From JBBDWZ01 sp050732575 (lineage in GTDB: Bacteria > Gemmatimonadota > Gemmatimonadetes > Longimicrobiales > RSA9): a DNA stretch of 9,531 nucleotides. The stretch is from contig JBOHRF010000186.1 in assembly GCA_050732575.1 (NCBI GenBank), positions 1 to 9,531 on the forward strand. Reading direction: 5' to 3'. The notes beneath the pieces are model-generated. The model made no database searches, was not told the DNA's origin, and worked only from the letters and a program-made list of their open reading frames with translations. The position numbers and the translations under genes were made by a program. Below are positions 1-6,731 of this stretch, piece after piece (position 1 is the stretch's first letter; each line of letters starts with the position of its first letter).

Positions 1-81
1 TCCCGCTCCTGACTCCCGCTCTACGCTCCCGAACCATGGTAGCCGGCCGTCCGACCATTCAGCAGCGCGCTGCTGGGATGG
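1..81 (+). repeat. 81-bp direct repeat, copy 1 (may extend past left edge)
   Basis: Bases 1-81 match 197-277 at a constant offset of 196 with about three substitutions (near 23, 37 and 56). The left half is a degenerate run of GCTCCC-like hexamers ending in GCTCCCGAAC (25-34). The right half carries the perfect 16-bp palindrome CAGCAGCGCGCTGCTG (60-75). No open reading frame of credible composition crosses it. The similarity begins at base 1, so the true repeat may be longer than the window shows. It looks like an intergenic repetitive palindromic element rather than a gene. Confidence 0.85.
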
Positions 82-102
82 TCCATGCTTCCGGTTCACC
101 AT

Positions 103-231
103 GTTCGGGAGCGGAAGCGCATAACGGGAGCAGGCGCGGCCAGGCGCGGGTGCCGGCCGACCGATGATCGGTGCGCACAGGCCCGCTCCCGCCTGCTCCC
201 GCTCCTGACTCCCGCTCTTCGCTCCCGAACC
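103..231. repeat. Imperfect inverted repeat / long potential hairpin
   Basis: GTTCGGGAGC at 103-112 is the exact reverse complement of GCTCCCGAAC at 221-230, and CGGGAGCAGGCG at 125-136 is the exact reverse complement of 190-201. The two arms share a centre near 166. ACCGAT-G-ATCGGT (160-172), itself a 13-base hairpin, sits at that centre. The whole block can therefore be drawn as one long interrupted stem-loop with an internal loop near the middle. The right arm is also the start of direct copy 2, so the unit occurs in the order direct, inverted, direct. No U-tract follows, so it is not a standard intrinsic terminator. Confidence 0.75.
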
Positions 232-277
232 AAGGTAGCCGGCCGTCCGACCACTCAGCAGCGCGCTGCTGGGATGG
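197..277 (+). repeat. 81-bp direct repeat, copy 2
   Basis: Second copy of the repeat at 1-81, including the same 16-bp palindrome CAGCAGCGCGCTGCTG at 256-271. GCTCCC-type hexamers extend a little further upstream here (181-200) than the window allows to be checked for copy 1. After 277 the two copies diverge completely, which defines the right boundary of the repeat. Confidence 0.85.
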
Positions 278-408
278 CGACGGGACCGTTTCACGTTAAC
301 GGGACGGTGGCTTTGCCGAAATAGTGGAGCCCCGCACACCTTCATGGGCAACGCAGACCAGCGCGCGACCTCTGGCCGTTCACGTCCTACGTAAAGGTGA
401 GTGTCCGC
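278..408. other. Gene-free stretch between repeat cluster and permease gene
   Basis: No coding frame with protein-like composition was found on either strand. It contains small palindromes (GTTAAC near 296, TACGTA near 390) but no GC-rich hairpin followed by a T-run on the minus strand, so no intrinsic terminator for the minus-strand operon can be called. Transporter ATPase genes, which usually follow dppC, are absent. Confidence 0.6.
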
Positions 409-1209
409 TCAATTCGTTGAATCCGTTCCTACCGCGTTACACGCGAGCACAGTCAGAAAAATGAACGTCCCGGGGAACAACGCCAGCCAGGGCTCACTGG
501 TCATCGTGGTCTGCGCCTGGTACAACATGTTGCCCCAGCTGGGGGTGGGCGGCTGCACGCCCACGCCGAAGAAGCTGAGCGCACTCTCGACCAGAATGCC
601 GCGGCCTACGGCCAGGGTGGTGGCCACGGCCACTACGGGTACCACGCCGGGCAATACATGCCGCCACACAATGCGTGTGGGTGTGGCGCCCAGTGCGCGC
701 GCGGACGTTACGAAGTCGCGCGTGGCGATGGACTGCACGTTGGCGCGCACCACGCGGGCCGTTTCCATCCAACCGACAGAGCCCACCAGGATCACGAGCA
801 AGGGCACGCTGGGCTGCAGAATGGCGGCGGCAATCATGAGCAGCGGTAGGCGAGGTACGGCCAGCATGGCATCGGTGACACGCATCAGCAAATCGTCGGT
901 CCAGCCGCGGGCGTAGCCGGCCGTGGCGCCGATCAAAACGCCGAGCGCGGCGCTGACGCAGGCAGACAGCAGTCCAATGGCGAGCGAGACGCGCGCACCG
1001 AACAGCACACGCGTGAGCACATCGCGGCCCAGCTCATCGGTGCCGAACCAGTGAGCCAGGGAAGGCGCAGCGCGCCGTTGGGCCAGGTCGAGGGCATCGG
1101 CCGCGTAGGGTACGAAGAGCGGCGCCAGCAGAGCGGCCAGAGTGAGCGCAGCCAGGAACAGCATGGCCGCACGAGGCGGTTGCGTCAAACGCGCGTGCGC
1201 TGCCTTCAT
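409..1209 (-). CDS. dppC-like: Peptide ABC transporter permease, DppC/OppC type, altered C-terminus
   Basis: Inner-membrane permease subunit of a family-5 (dipeptide/oligopeptide/nickel) ABC importer, pairing with the DppB-like permease encoded just upstream. The 266-aa product shows the family hallmarks: an N-terminal membrane segment (about 14-34), the HWFGTDELGRDVLTRVLFGAR region (53-73), an EAA-type coupling loop (about 165-191, SARALGA then RHVLPG), and the ALSFFGVGVQPP...SWGNML region (210-229). The ATG start overlaps the dppB stop as ATGA (1206-1209), so translation is probably coupled; no clear Shine-Dalgarno is seen. After CNAVG (257-261) the expected cytoplasmic tail of the G-D-x-L-R-D-x-L-D-P-R type is missing and replaced by TDSTN and a stop. 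A +1 shift there would read GNGFNELSGH, only loosely tail-like. Truncation by frameshift or rearrangement is likely; activity is uncertain. Confidence 0.88.
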   Translation of the reverse strand: MKAAHARLTQPPRAAMLFLAALTLAALLAPLFVPYAADALDLAQRRAAPSLAHWFGTDELGRDVLTRVLFGARVSLAIGLLSACVSAALGVLIGATAGYARGWTDDLLMRVTDAMLAVPRLPLLMIAAAILQPSVPLLVILVGSVGWMETARVVRANVQSIATRDFVTSARALGATPTRIVWRHVLPGVVPVVAVATTLAVGRGILVESALSFFGVGVQPPTPSWGNMLYQAQTTMTSEPWLALFPGTFIFLTVLACNAVGTDSTN

Positions 1210-2159
1210 GAGCGTTCGCGCAGGCGCGGGTCCAGCGCGCGCACGGTCAAGTCAGCCAACAAATTAAGCCCAATAACAGCCACCGAACCGCACATCAGGA
1301 AGGCCATCAGAACCGTGTAGTCACGTTTGGCCAGCGCTTCCGTGAACAGACTACCCACACCGGGCCAGGCAAACACACTCTCGGTCACGACTGCGCCCGA
1401 GACCAAGATGGAAGCATCGAGCAGCACGACCGTAACGAAGGGCGGCAGTGCATTGGGTAGCGCGTGATGGATGAGGACGCCGTACTCGGGCACACCGCGC
1501 GCACGGGCCGCGCGGATAAACGGTCGGGCCATGGTTTGCTGCATGGCGCTGCGCAGGTAGCGCGACCAGGCCGCGGCGTGTACCGCGGCCAATACCGTGG
1601 CCGGCAAAACGATGTGAGCGATTCGGTCCGCGAATCCGCCGCCCGTAAAGGATGACCGTCCTGAAGACGGCAACCAGCCCAGCGTATTGGCAAACAGCAA
1701 CTGCAGCACGAGTCCAAACCAGAACACGGGCAGTGAAATGCCGGCCACGGCGGCCACCGTCGAGACGCGGTCGAAATTGCGGCTCACCGCGGCGGCCATG
1801 CCGGCCGGCACGGCTGCGATCAAGGCAACTACGGTTGAGAAAGCTACCAGCTCGAGCGTAGCCGGAAAGCGCTCCATGATGCGCGTGAACACGGGCCGGC
1901 CATCCGCGTAGCTGAACCCCCAGTCGCCGCGCGCAAACGCGGCCAGCCAGGACAGGTACTGCGCGGGCAGGGAACGGTCCAGTCCGAGCGCGCGTCGCAA
2001 CCGTGCAATGTCCTCCGGACGCACATTGGGATTGTCGAGATACAGGGAGAGCGGTCCACCCGGCGCGGCATGGATCAGCGCAAACACCAGAAGTGAGATG
2101 AGCAGAAGCAGCGGCAGGCTCTGCGCCGCGCGCCGGCCAACAAAGCGTAATGTATCCAT
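1206..2159 (-). CDS. dppB-like: Peptide ABC transporter permease, DppB/OppB type
   Basis: Inner-membrane permease of a family-5 peptide importer. The 317-aa length is normal for the family. Visible features are the N-terminal membrane helix (about 14-31) followed by PGGP (33-36), a periplasmic region with LGLDRSLPAQYLSW (58-71) and GDWGFSY (78-84), several further hydrophobic segments, an EAA-type loop (about 213-240: RAARARG then HHALPNALPP), and the conserved TESVFAWPGVGSLF block (259-272). The C-terminal tail LDPRLR (309-314) is intact, unlike that of its partner. The gene starts 12 bp after the binding-protein stop and overlaps dppC by 4 bp. An AGG sits about 15 bases before the ATG, so the Shine-Dalgarno is weak and coupling is plausible. 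No transported substrate can be inferred beyond 'peptide-like'. Confidence 0.95.
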   Translation of the reverse strand: MDTLRFVGRRAAQSLPLLLLISLLVFALIHAAPGGPLSLYLDNPNVRPEDIARLRRALGLDRSLPAQYLSWLAAFARGDWGFSYADGRPVFTRIMERFPATLELVAFSTVVALIAAVPAGMAAAVSRNFDRVSTVAAVAGISLPVFWFGLVLQLLFANTLGWLPSSGRSSFTGGGFADRIAHIVLPATVLAAVHAAAWSRYLRSAMQQTMARPFIRAARARGVPEYGVLIHHALPNALPPFVTVVLLDASILVSGAVVTESVFAWPGVGSLFTEALAKRDYTVLMAFLMCGSVAVIGLNLLADLTVRALDPRLRERS

Positions 2160-2171
2160 GGAAGAGATTCG

Positions 2172-3779
2172 TTACCTGATGACTTCCCACTCGTGCACGT
2201 TCCAGAACGGGCCCGCGTTGGTGGGATTACCCTTGAAATTGCGCAGCGCGGCGGGCACGGCATCGATCTTGGATGTGTTGTACAGTGGGATTTCGGGCGC
2301 CAGCGCGGCCACGCGCCGTTGCGCCTGGCGCAGCAAATCGCCGCGTCGCGCCGGATCGACCGTTCGGTCCGATGCGTAGAGCAGCGTGTTCAGCGAATCG
2401 TCCGCCAGGAAGTTGATGTTGCGGCCGCGCGGCGGTGCGCGATCGCCGGCAAAGAACAGCGTGATTTCGGGATCTGCACCCTGCTGCCACCAGTGCAACA
2501 TGGCATCGAAGTTCCCGGCAAACCACAACGTGCTGATGACGGTGCCATCGATGAGGCGCACCTTCATGTCCACGCCCACGGCGCGCAGCTGTTGCTGCAG
2601 CGTCTGCGCCACGTTCTCGCGAATTACAAAACCCGCCTGCGTGATGAGCGTGAAGGAAAGCGGAGTGCCGGCTTTCACGCGTGTGCCGTTCGGGCCGGCC
2701 GTCCAACCGGCCTCCTCGAGGAGGCGACGCGCTTTGTGCGGATCGAAGCCGTACGAGCGGACATCGGCGTCATAGGCCCAGGACAACGGTTGAACCGGAC
2801 CATTCACGACCTGCACGAGCCCGTCCAGAATGGTGCGCACAATGAGATCTCGATCGATAGCGTGCGCCAGCGCCTGGCGGACGCGCACGTCCTGGAAGGG
2901 CGCAAATTGTCGCTGGTTCAAGGTCACGTGTTCGTAGCCGTTGCCCAGCACCTGGTTCAGGCGTACACCCGGCACTTCTCGCAGCTCGCGCACTTTGTCC
3001 CATGGCACCAGCGCCACCACATGCACCTCGCCTGTTTTGAGCTGGTTGATGCGCGTGGTCGTGTTGCTGAGGAAGCGAAACAAGATGCGCTGGATGTGGG
3101 GCTGTCCACCGCCTCGCCAGTACGCTGGCACCCGCTCGAGCAGGATGTGTTCGCCCGTCTTCCACTCGGCTACCCGATACGGCCCTGTGCCCAGCGGCGC
3201 ACGATTGTAATCATTGGCCTGGTCGATGTTGCGGCCTTCAAGCACGTGTTTGGGCAGTGTACCGCGGAAGAATTGCAGGGCGTAGGGCGCGTACACCTCT
3301 TTGTAATGCACCACCGCGGTCAGTGAATCGGGCGTGTCCACGCTGCTGATGCGATCAAAGCCATCCACACTCTCCGGCTTCCAGTCGCCTTTCAGGATGG
3401 CATCCACGGTGAACTTCACGTCGGCCGAAGTGTGGGGCACGCCGTCATGCCACTTGACGCCGGGGCGCAGCTTCCAGGTAACGTCCATGCCGCCATCAGC
3501 GCGCATTATCACGCCGCCGTTTTCCAGCGTGGGCACTTCGCTGGCCAGCACGGGCACAATGCGCATGTCCTCATCGTTGGTGGTGAGGCCCTCGATCACG
3601 CAGGAGTGGATGTCTTCCAGGATGTGTGAGGCGTAGCGGTTGAGCGTATCGGGCTCACGGTCGTAGCCGACGATGAGCAGATCGTTGGACAGTCCGGCCC
3701 GGCCGGCCGGTTGCGCGCAAGCGGCGAGGCCGAGTGCGGCGACGAGCAACGTCCGTCTCACGATGCGTCTCCCGTGCAT
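2172..3779 (-). CDS. dppA-like: Peptide-binding lipoprotein, SBP family 5 (DppA/OppA type)
   Basis: Extracytoplasmic solute-binding protein delivering peptides (or related solutes) to DppBC. The 535-aa length is typical. The N-terminus has basic residues, a hydrophobic stretch and a lipobox L18-A19-A20-C21, so it is predicted to be lipidated at Cys21 and membrane anchored. The mature part carries the family-5 signature WKLRPGVKWHDG (102-113) followed by ADVKFT (119-124), then GTGPY, and the later AHAIDRDLIV segment. The extreme C-terminus retains the expected WNVHEWE-type ending. The start codon follows the preceding stop with no spacer (TGAATG), and there is no recognisable Shine-Dalgarno, so translation most likely depends on termination of the upstream Tudor-like gene. 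Specificity cannot be read from sequence. Confidence 0.95.
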   Translation of the reverse strand: MHGRRIVRRTLLVAALGLAACAQPAGRAGLSNDLLIVGYDREPDTLNRYASHILEDIHSCVIEGLTTNDEDMRIVPVLASEVPTLENGGVIMRADGGMDVTWKLRPGVKWHDGVPHTSADVKFTVDAILKGDWKPESVDGFDRISSVDTPDSLTAVVHYKEVYAPYALQFFRGTLPKHVLEGRNIDQANDYNRAPLGTGPYRVAEWKTGEHILLERVPAYWRGGGQPHIQRILFRFLSNTTTRINQLKTGEVHVVALVPWDKVRELREVPGVRLNQVLGNGYEHVTLNQRQFAPFQDVRVRQALAHAIDRDLIVRTILDGLVQVVNGPVQPLSWAYDADVRSYGFDPHKARRLLEEAGWTAGPNGTRVKAGTPLSFTLITQAGFVIRENVAQTLQQQLRAVGVDMKVRLIDGTVISTLWFAGNFDAMLHWWQQGADPEITLFFAGDRAPPRGRNINFLADDSLNTLLYASDRTVDPARRGDLLRQAQRRVAALAPEIPLYNTSKIDAVPAALRNFKGNPTNAGPFWNVHEWEVIR

Positions 3780-4400
3780 TCAGCGCAGCAGCAGAGCAGT
3801 CAGGATCGATCCGATTACCGCACCTATCGCGGCGCCCGCTCCAATGAGTGTAGCCGAGACGCGCGCGCGTGTACGACCATCAGGATTGGGCCGGCGCGGC
3901 GATTTGAGCCAGACCTCCTCGAGGGCGAACTCGCGTGTTTCGCTCCAACCATCACTCACTTTGACGCGCCGTTTCTCGGCATCGTAGTTGATCACGGTGC
4001 AGGTCCACGGTCCCCAGAACGGCCACGGGCAAACGATACGTTCACCGGGCAAGAACGAGCAGGGACGCAGCTCATCGAAAGAAACGGTGTGTTCGCTGCC
4101 GCGCAGGAAGCGCACGCGGTAGCCTTCCTGCGACGCGGTCAGGATTTCCGCGACGTAATATTTGTCGTCGGCCGACCGGGCGAAGGCCAGGTCGCCGGCT
4201 GTGATCGGTTTGCTGGGCAGGTTGAGCCGCTCGCGCAGGGCGCGTTCCACGGCAGGCCGTGACAGGCCTACGGCTTCGGCCGCCTCTATCACGGCTTCCA
4301 GCTCGGCCGAGCTCACGCCGTGCGCTGCCGAGTTCTGAATTTCCTCGGCGCGGGCCAGCACGGCGCGGATGTCGTCGTCTTCCAGGTGCATCGGCATCAC
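3780..4400 (-). CDS. Membrane-anchored protein with two Tudor/SH3-like modules
   Basis: Hypothetical protein, 206 aa from a GTG at 4400 or 205 aa from the ATG at 4397; a further in-frame ATG lies at 4391. The GTG/ATG pair overlaps the upstream stop as GTGATG, so coupling makes the precise start ambiguous. An acidic helical N-terminus (about 6-60) resembles short helix-turn-helix-like segments in many environmental hypothetical proteins. Next come two beta-rich modules: residues 69-113 (GDLAFARSADDKYYVAEIL...YRVRFLRG...FDELRP) and 118-166 (GERIVCPW...WTCTVINYD...RRVKVSDG...LEEVWL). Both follow the pattern of Tudor/Agenet-like barrels. A basic stretch (168-180) then leads into a single C-terminal Gly-rich membrane helix (about 182-205), suggesting a tail-anchored protein with a cytoplasmic body. 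The domain assignment is by pattern only. The role in a peptide-importer operon is unknown. Confidence 0.8.
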   Translation of the reverse strand: MMPMHLEDDDIRAVLARAEEIQNSAAHGVSSAELEAVIEAAEAVGLSRPAVERALRERLNLPSKPITAGDLAFARSADDKYYVAEILTASQEGYRVRFLRGSEHTVSFDELRPCSFLPGERIVCPWPFWGPWTCTVINYDAEKRRVKVSDGWSETREFALEEVWLKSPRRPNPDGRTRARVSATLIGAGAAIGAVIGSILTALLLR

Positions 4401-4846
4401 CGCGTGATGGTGTGTACTACAACCTGATCCACGTCGAGCTCAGCGCGGGCAATGCCCAGCAAACGATTCGCCGTGATATCCAGTGGCATCAGGCTCGCAT
4501 TCCAGAGCTTCAACGCAGGATCGTATCCCTCGGCCACCCAGAGCGAATCGCTGCGCACGGCAACACGAGGTACAGGCGTGAACGGCAACGGCGTGCGTTC
4601 TGCGCGGAACATTCCGCGCATCTCACCAACCAACGCGCGGAATTCACCTGTTGGGCCAAAACGGCCTGCATCGGCCACCACCACATCACCATTCGGCAAG
4701 AAACGCCCGTGCCGAAGCGACTGAAAAAGATCGACTGCGTCGGCTCCGTATTCGACGGCCCTGGGCGCAATGGTCCAGGTGGGCAGCTCCTGAGCCTGCA
4801 CGACTGTGGCGGCCAGCAACGCGGGCAGAAGATAAGGCAGGCGCAT
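4397..4846 (-). CDS. Secreted beta-propeller-like protein, probably internally deleted
   Basis: 149-aa product with a signal peptide (about 1-18, hydrophobic LLPALLAATVV then QAQ). The next part, LPTWTIAP...NGDVVVADAG, resembles the first strand set of six-bladed propeller proteins common in Gemmatimonadota-like genomes. It passes directly to RFGPTGEFRAL, which resembles the G-R-x-G-x-GPGEF motif, then to LPFTPVPRVAV...DSLWVAEG, a later-blade pattern. It ends in NRLLGIARAELDVDQVVVH, which resembles the native C-terminus of that family. Such proteins are usually about 350-400 aa, so both ends seem kept while most blades are missing. It could be a degenerate gene that stayed in frame, or a genuinely small relative. 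A strong Shine-Dalgarno precedes the ATG. The stop overlaps the next start. Confidence 0.65.
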   Translation of the reverse strand: MRLPYLLPALLAATVVQAQELPTWTIAPRAVEYGADAVDLFQSLRHGRFLPNGDVVVADAGRFGPTGEFRALVGEMRGMFRAERTPLPFTPVPRVAVRSDSLWVAEGYDPALKLWNASLMPLDITANRLLGIARAELDVDQVVVHTITR

Positions 4847-4851
4847 GTCGG

Positions 4852-4860
4852 TCCACCTCT
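4852..4860 (-). promoter_or_regulatory. Shine-Dalgarno for the 149-aa secreted protein
   Basis: On the minus strand AGAGGTGGA lies about 5-7 bases upstream of the ATG at 4846-4844. It is the clearest ribosome binding site on the minus strand. It supports the ATG start and suggests that the shortened propeller gene begins an independently initiated translation block, while the genes after it rely on coupling. Confidence 0.7.
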
Positions 4861-4896
4861 CACGCTCGGAAGTGCATTACCTGTTCGATGAGCAGG

Positions 4897-5077
4897 CTAA
4901 TCTACGTAGTACTCGATTTCAATCCGGCGGACCATGTTCGCCGCGAGGTGAAAGGTCACCGGTTGTTCCGCCCCATCGCCACAATTGTAAATCAAACGAG
5001 CTGTGTCCCTGCTGGTTGGCTGACCAGGCGTACACCAGACAGGCGCATAAAACCAGCATGCGCGAGAGACTCTTCAT
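4897..5077 (-). pseudogene. Small secreted ORF, apparently frameshifted
   Basis: From an ATG at 5077, 16 bp after the DUF885 stop, a 52-aa frame begins MKSLSRMLVLCACLVYAWSA, a convincing signal peptide, and runs to a stop at 4919. Its later part (after about residue 21) is not protein-like. In the +1 frame the same DNA reads LIYNCGDGAEQPVTFHLAAN followed by a charged/aromatic tail RRIEIEYYVD and a TAG at 4899-4897, which is much more protein-like but has no start of its own. The simplest reading is one secreted protein of roughly 60 residues broken by a single-base indel between about 4990 and 5020. No family is recognised. An alternative is that only the 52-aa frame is translated, or neither. 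Confidence 0.4.
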
Positions 5078-5093
5078 CAGAGTGCGTTTCGCC

Positions 5094-6731
5094 TCACGGC
5101 GCCTTCCTGGTCATAAGGCGTGCCACGAGCGGCACCGGGATCGAGCCGTAACTCAGAAGCTGGTCGTGAAAGGTCTTCAGGCGAAACGCTGCGCCCTGTT
5201 GGCGCTGCAACTCTGAGCGCAGCTCGAGGATTCCCTGTGTGCCCAGCCAGTACATGAGCGCTGTGCAGGGGAACATGGTGTTCTTGCTCACCTCGTTGCG
5301 CGCGGCCTGGTCCACCATGCCAGTTTCTTCCCTGTAATAGCGCGCGGCGCCGGTCGGCGTCAACGCCTGCGTATGCAACCGGATGTCGACGATGGCGCGC
5401 GCCAACATGCGAACGCGCGAGTGCTGCTGCGCTACGCGTTCCAGGGGCGACAGGAAGCCAAGCTCATCCATGAGCTCGGTGGCGTAACAGGCCCAGCCTT
5501 CGGCCAGTGATCCGCCCAGGAACATACCGATGCGACTGGCGCAGTCCACAGCTGCAATAGTACCGATGCGCGTGCACGAGCGGTGGGTAGCGTGCCAGTT
5601 CTGCACATGATGACCCAGCGCGCCATGATGCACTACGTGATTGAGTTTGATCACGCTGTGATTGCACGCGTGCAGCCGGCGCGTGCGCTCGCTTTCGTCC
5701 AGCTCCGGATCGATGGGCGTAACCACGTAGTCGTGAATTGTGTACTCATCCAGCGGTGCCGGCGAACGATAGAAAAGCCAGTACAGCTCGGGCGCCGCCC
5801 CGCGCGCCCATACAGGAATGGGTACGTAGCGCAATGGCCAGTCGGGCCAGGTGACCAGGTCGTGCTCGAGCGCAAAGGAGCGACACGCGTTCCAGGTGTT
5901 GGTGAACGCGTCGTAATACTGATCAGGTTTGGGGTGGTGCTCGACCAGCGCATTCTGCGCATTGTCCCAGGAGCCAGCTACTTCGCAAGCAAGGGCTGCA
6001 AGGCGAGCTTTCTCGTTCTCTATTGCGTCAAGAGCCAGGCCGAGCAGCTCAGCCGCGGGTCGATCGCAGAAGTGTCCGCGCCGCAACAGGACGTCGAAGA
6101 AGGCTGCACCTGCTGAGCTGTCCTGCTCGGACGCGGCGGGCCGCGTGTTCAACCATTGGTGGCACTCATGAAAGGCGGCGCGCACGCGGATAGCGGCCGC
6201 GCGCACGCTTGCGCTGGCCCGATCATCGCCTGTGTGCAATGACAGCCACGTATCCAGCCCGGGACCGAACAGTTCCACCGCCGCGCGGCACTCACGCAGT
6301 GCGCGCGCAGTCCACAGCTCCGGCACCGTGTCCGCCAGGGTCGCGCGCAGTGTGTGCAGAAAGGACGGGACTGCAGCGAGCCGCGCAGTCAACGCTGCCA
6401 GCCGCTCGGCCCGCGGGGCAAAGGAGGGCACCATGAGAGACACGGCGCCGAAGATGGCTTCCCCGGTCCAGAGTGCGGGGTTGCGGTCGTGCATGAAGCG
6501 GCTCTCCAGCTCCGCGGCGCGCACGTCCAGATGGGCGCATGCGAGTTGCGCGTCGAGTGAAGGATCGTTGGTGAGATGGGCATGCAGGTCAACCTCTTCG
6601 TGCGCCGCGTCGGCGCGTGCTGCGCGCGACCAGTCGGGCAACCGCGCATCATGCATGTGCACGCCGGTGAACGTGGCGTTCACGGGGTGGCGCGCGTAGT
6701 ACTGGGTCAGGAACGCATCGATGTTGGACAA
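5094..6731 (-). CDS. DUF885 family peptidase-like protein with variant metal motif
   Basis: 545-aa member of the DUF885 family, whose better known members are putative zinc peptidases. The N-terminus (FLTQYYARHPVNATFTGVH, 7-25) matches the family start. There is no signal peptide, so it is probably cytoplasmic. The start is TTG at 6731-6729. A TAG lies immediately upstream in frame, the next in-frame ATG is residue 26 inside conserved sequence, and GGGA sits six bases before the TTG, so TTG is favoured. Where the family has HExxPGHH, this protein has HHGALGHH (368-375): the glutamate is His369 and the proline is Leu372. The later EGWACYATEL motif (411-420) and the C-terminal FHDQLLSYGSIPVPLV segment (521-535) are conserved. 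It may be a distinct subfamily with altered chemistry or a non-catalytic member. As the first gene of the operon it suggests intracellular peptide processing. Confidence 0.9.
   Translation of the reverse strand: MSNIDAFLTQYYARHPVNATFTGVHMHDARLPDWSRAARADAAHEEVDLHAHLTNDPSLDAQLACAHLDVRAAELESRFMHDRNPALWTGEAIFGAVSLMVPSFAPRAERLAALTARLAAVPSFLHTLRATLADTVPELWTARALRECRAAVELFGPGLDTWLSLHTGDDRASASVRAAAIRVRAAFHECHQWLNTRPAASEQDSSAGAAFFDVLLRRGHFCDRPAAELLGLALDAIENEKARLAALACEVAGSWDNAQNALVEHHPKPDQYYDAFTNTWNACRSFALEHDLVTWPDWPLRYVPIPVWARGAAPELYWLFYRSPAPLDEYTIHDYVVTPIDPELDESERTRRLHACNHSVIKLNHVVHHGALGHHVQNWHATHRSCTRIGTIAAVDCASRIGMFLGGSLAEGWACYATELMDELGFLSPLERVAQQHSRVRMLARAIVDIRLHTQALTPTGAARYYREETGMVDQAARNEVSKNTMFPCTALMYWLGTQGILELRSELQRQQGAAFRLKTFHDQLLSYGSIPVPLVARLMTRKAP

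Larger units (their letters stand above)
409..6731 (-). other. Probable seven-cistron peptide-processing/import operon
   Basis: All genes from the DUF885 protein to dppC lie on the minus strand. Gaps are 16 bp, about 50 bp, a 1-4 bp overlap, 0 bp, 12 bp and a 4-bp overlap, with no terminator-like hairpin between them. The binding protein, DppB and DppC form a recognised import module, and a peptidase-like protein leads the operon. The ATP-binding subunits DppD/DppF are missing from the visible part, so they must be supplied from elsewhere or have been lost. Transcription as a single unit is inferred from spacing alone. Confidence 0.65.

Noticed and set aside
1..277. CRISPR array
   Set aside because: Only two 81-bp copies with one inverted partial copy are present. 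There are no regular short repeats with unique spacers and no cas genes.
85..324. Open frame of 79 codons on the plus strand over the repeats
   Set aside because: It is built largely from the GCTCCC repeats and palindrome, has Arg/Pro-rich composition without any motif, and has no ribosome site.
1351..2190. Minus-strand frame of 279 codons overlapping dppB in another frame
   Set aside because: Arg/Cys/Trp-rich translation with no membrane segments. The alternative frame gives a complete DppB.
2193..3326. Long plus-strand frame (377 codons) inside the binding-protein gene
   Set aside because: It lies antisense to a well supported SBP family-5 gene with signature motifs. Long antisense frames are expected in GC-rich DNA, and its composition (many His, Arg, Val) is shadow-like.
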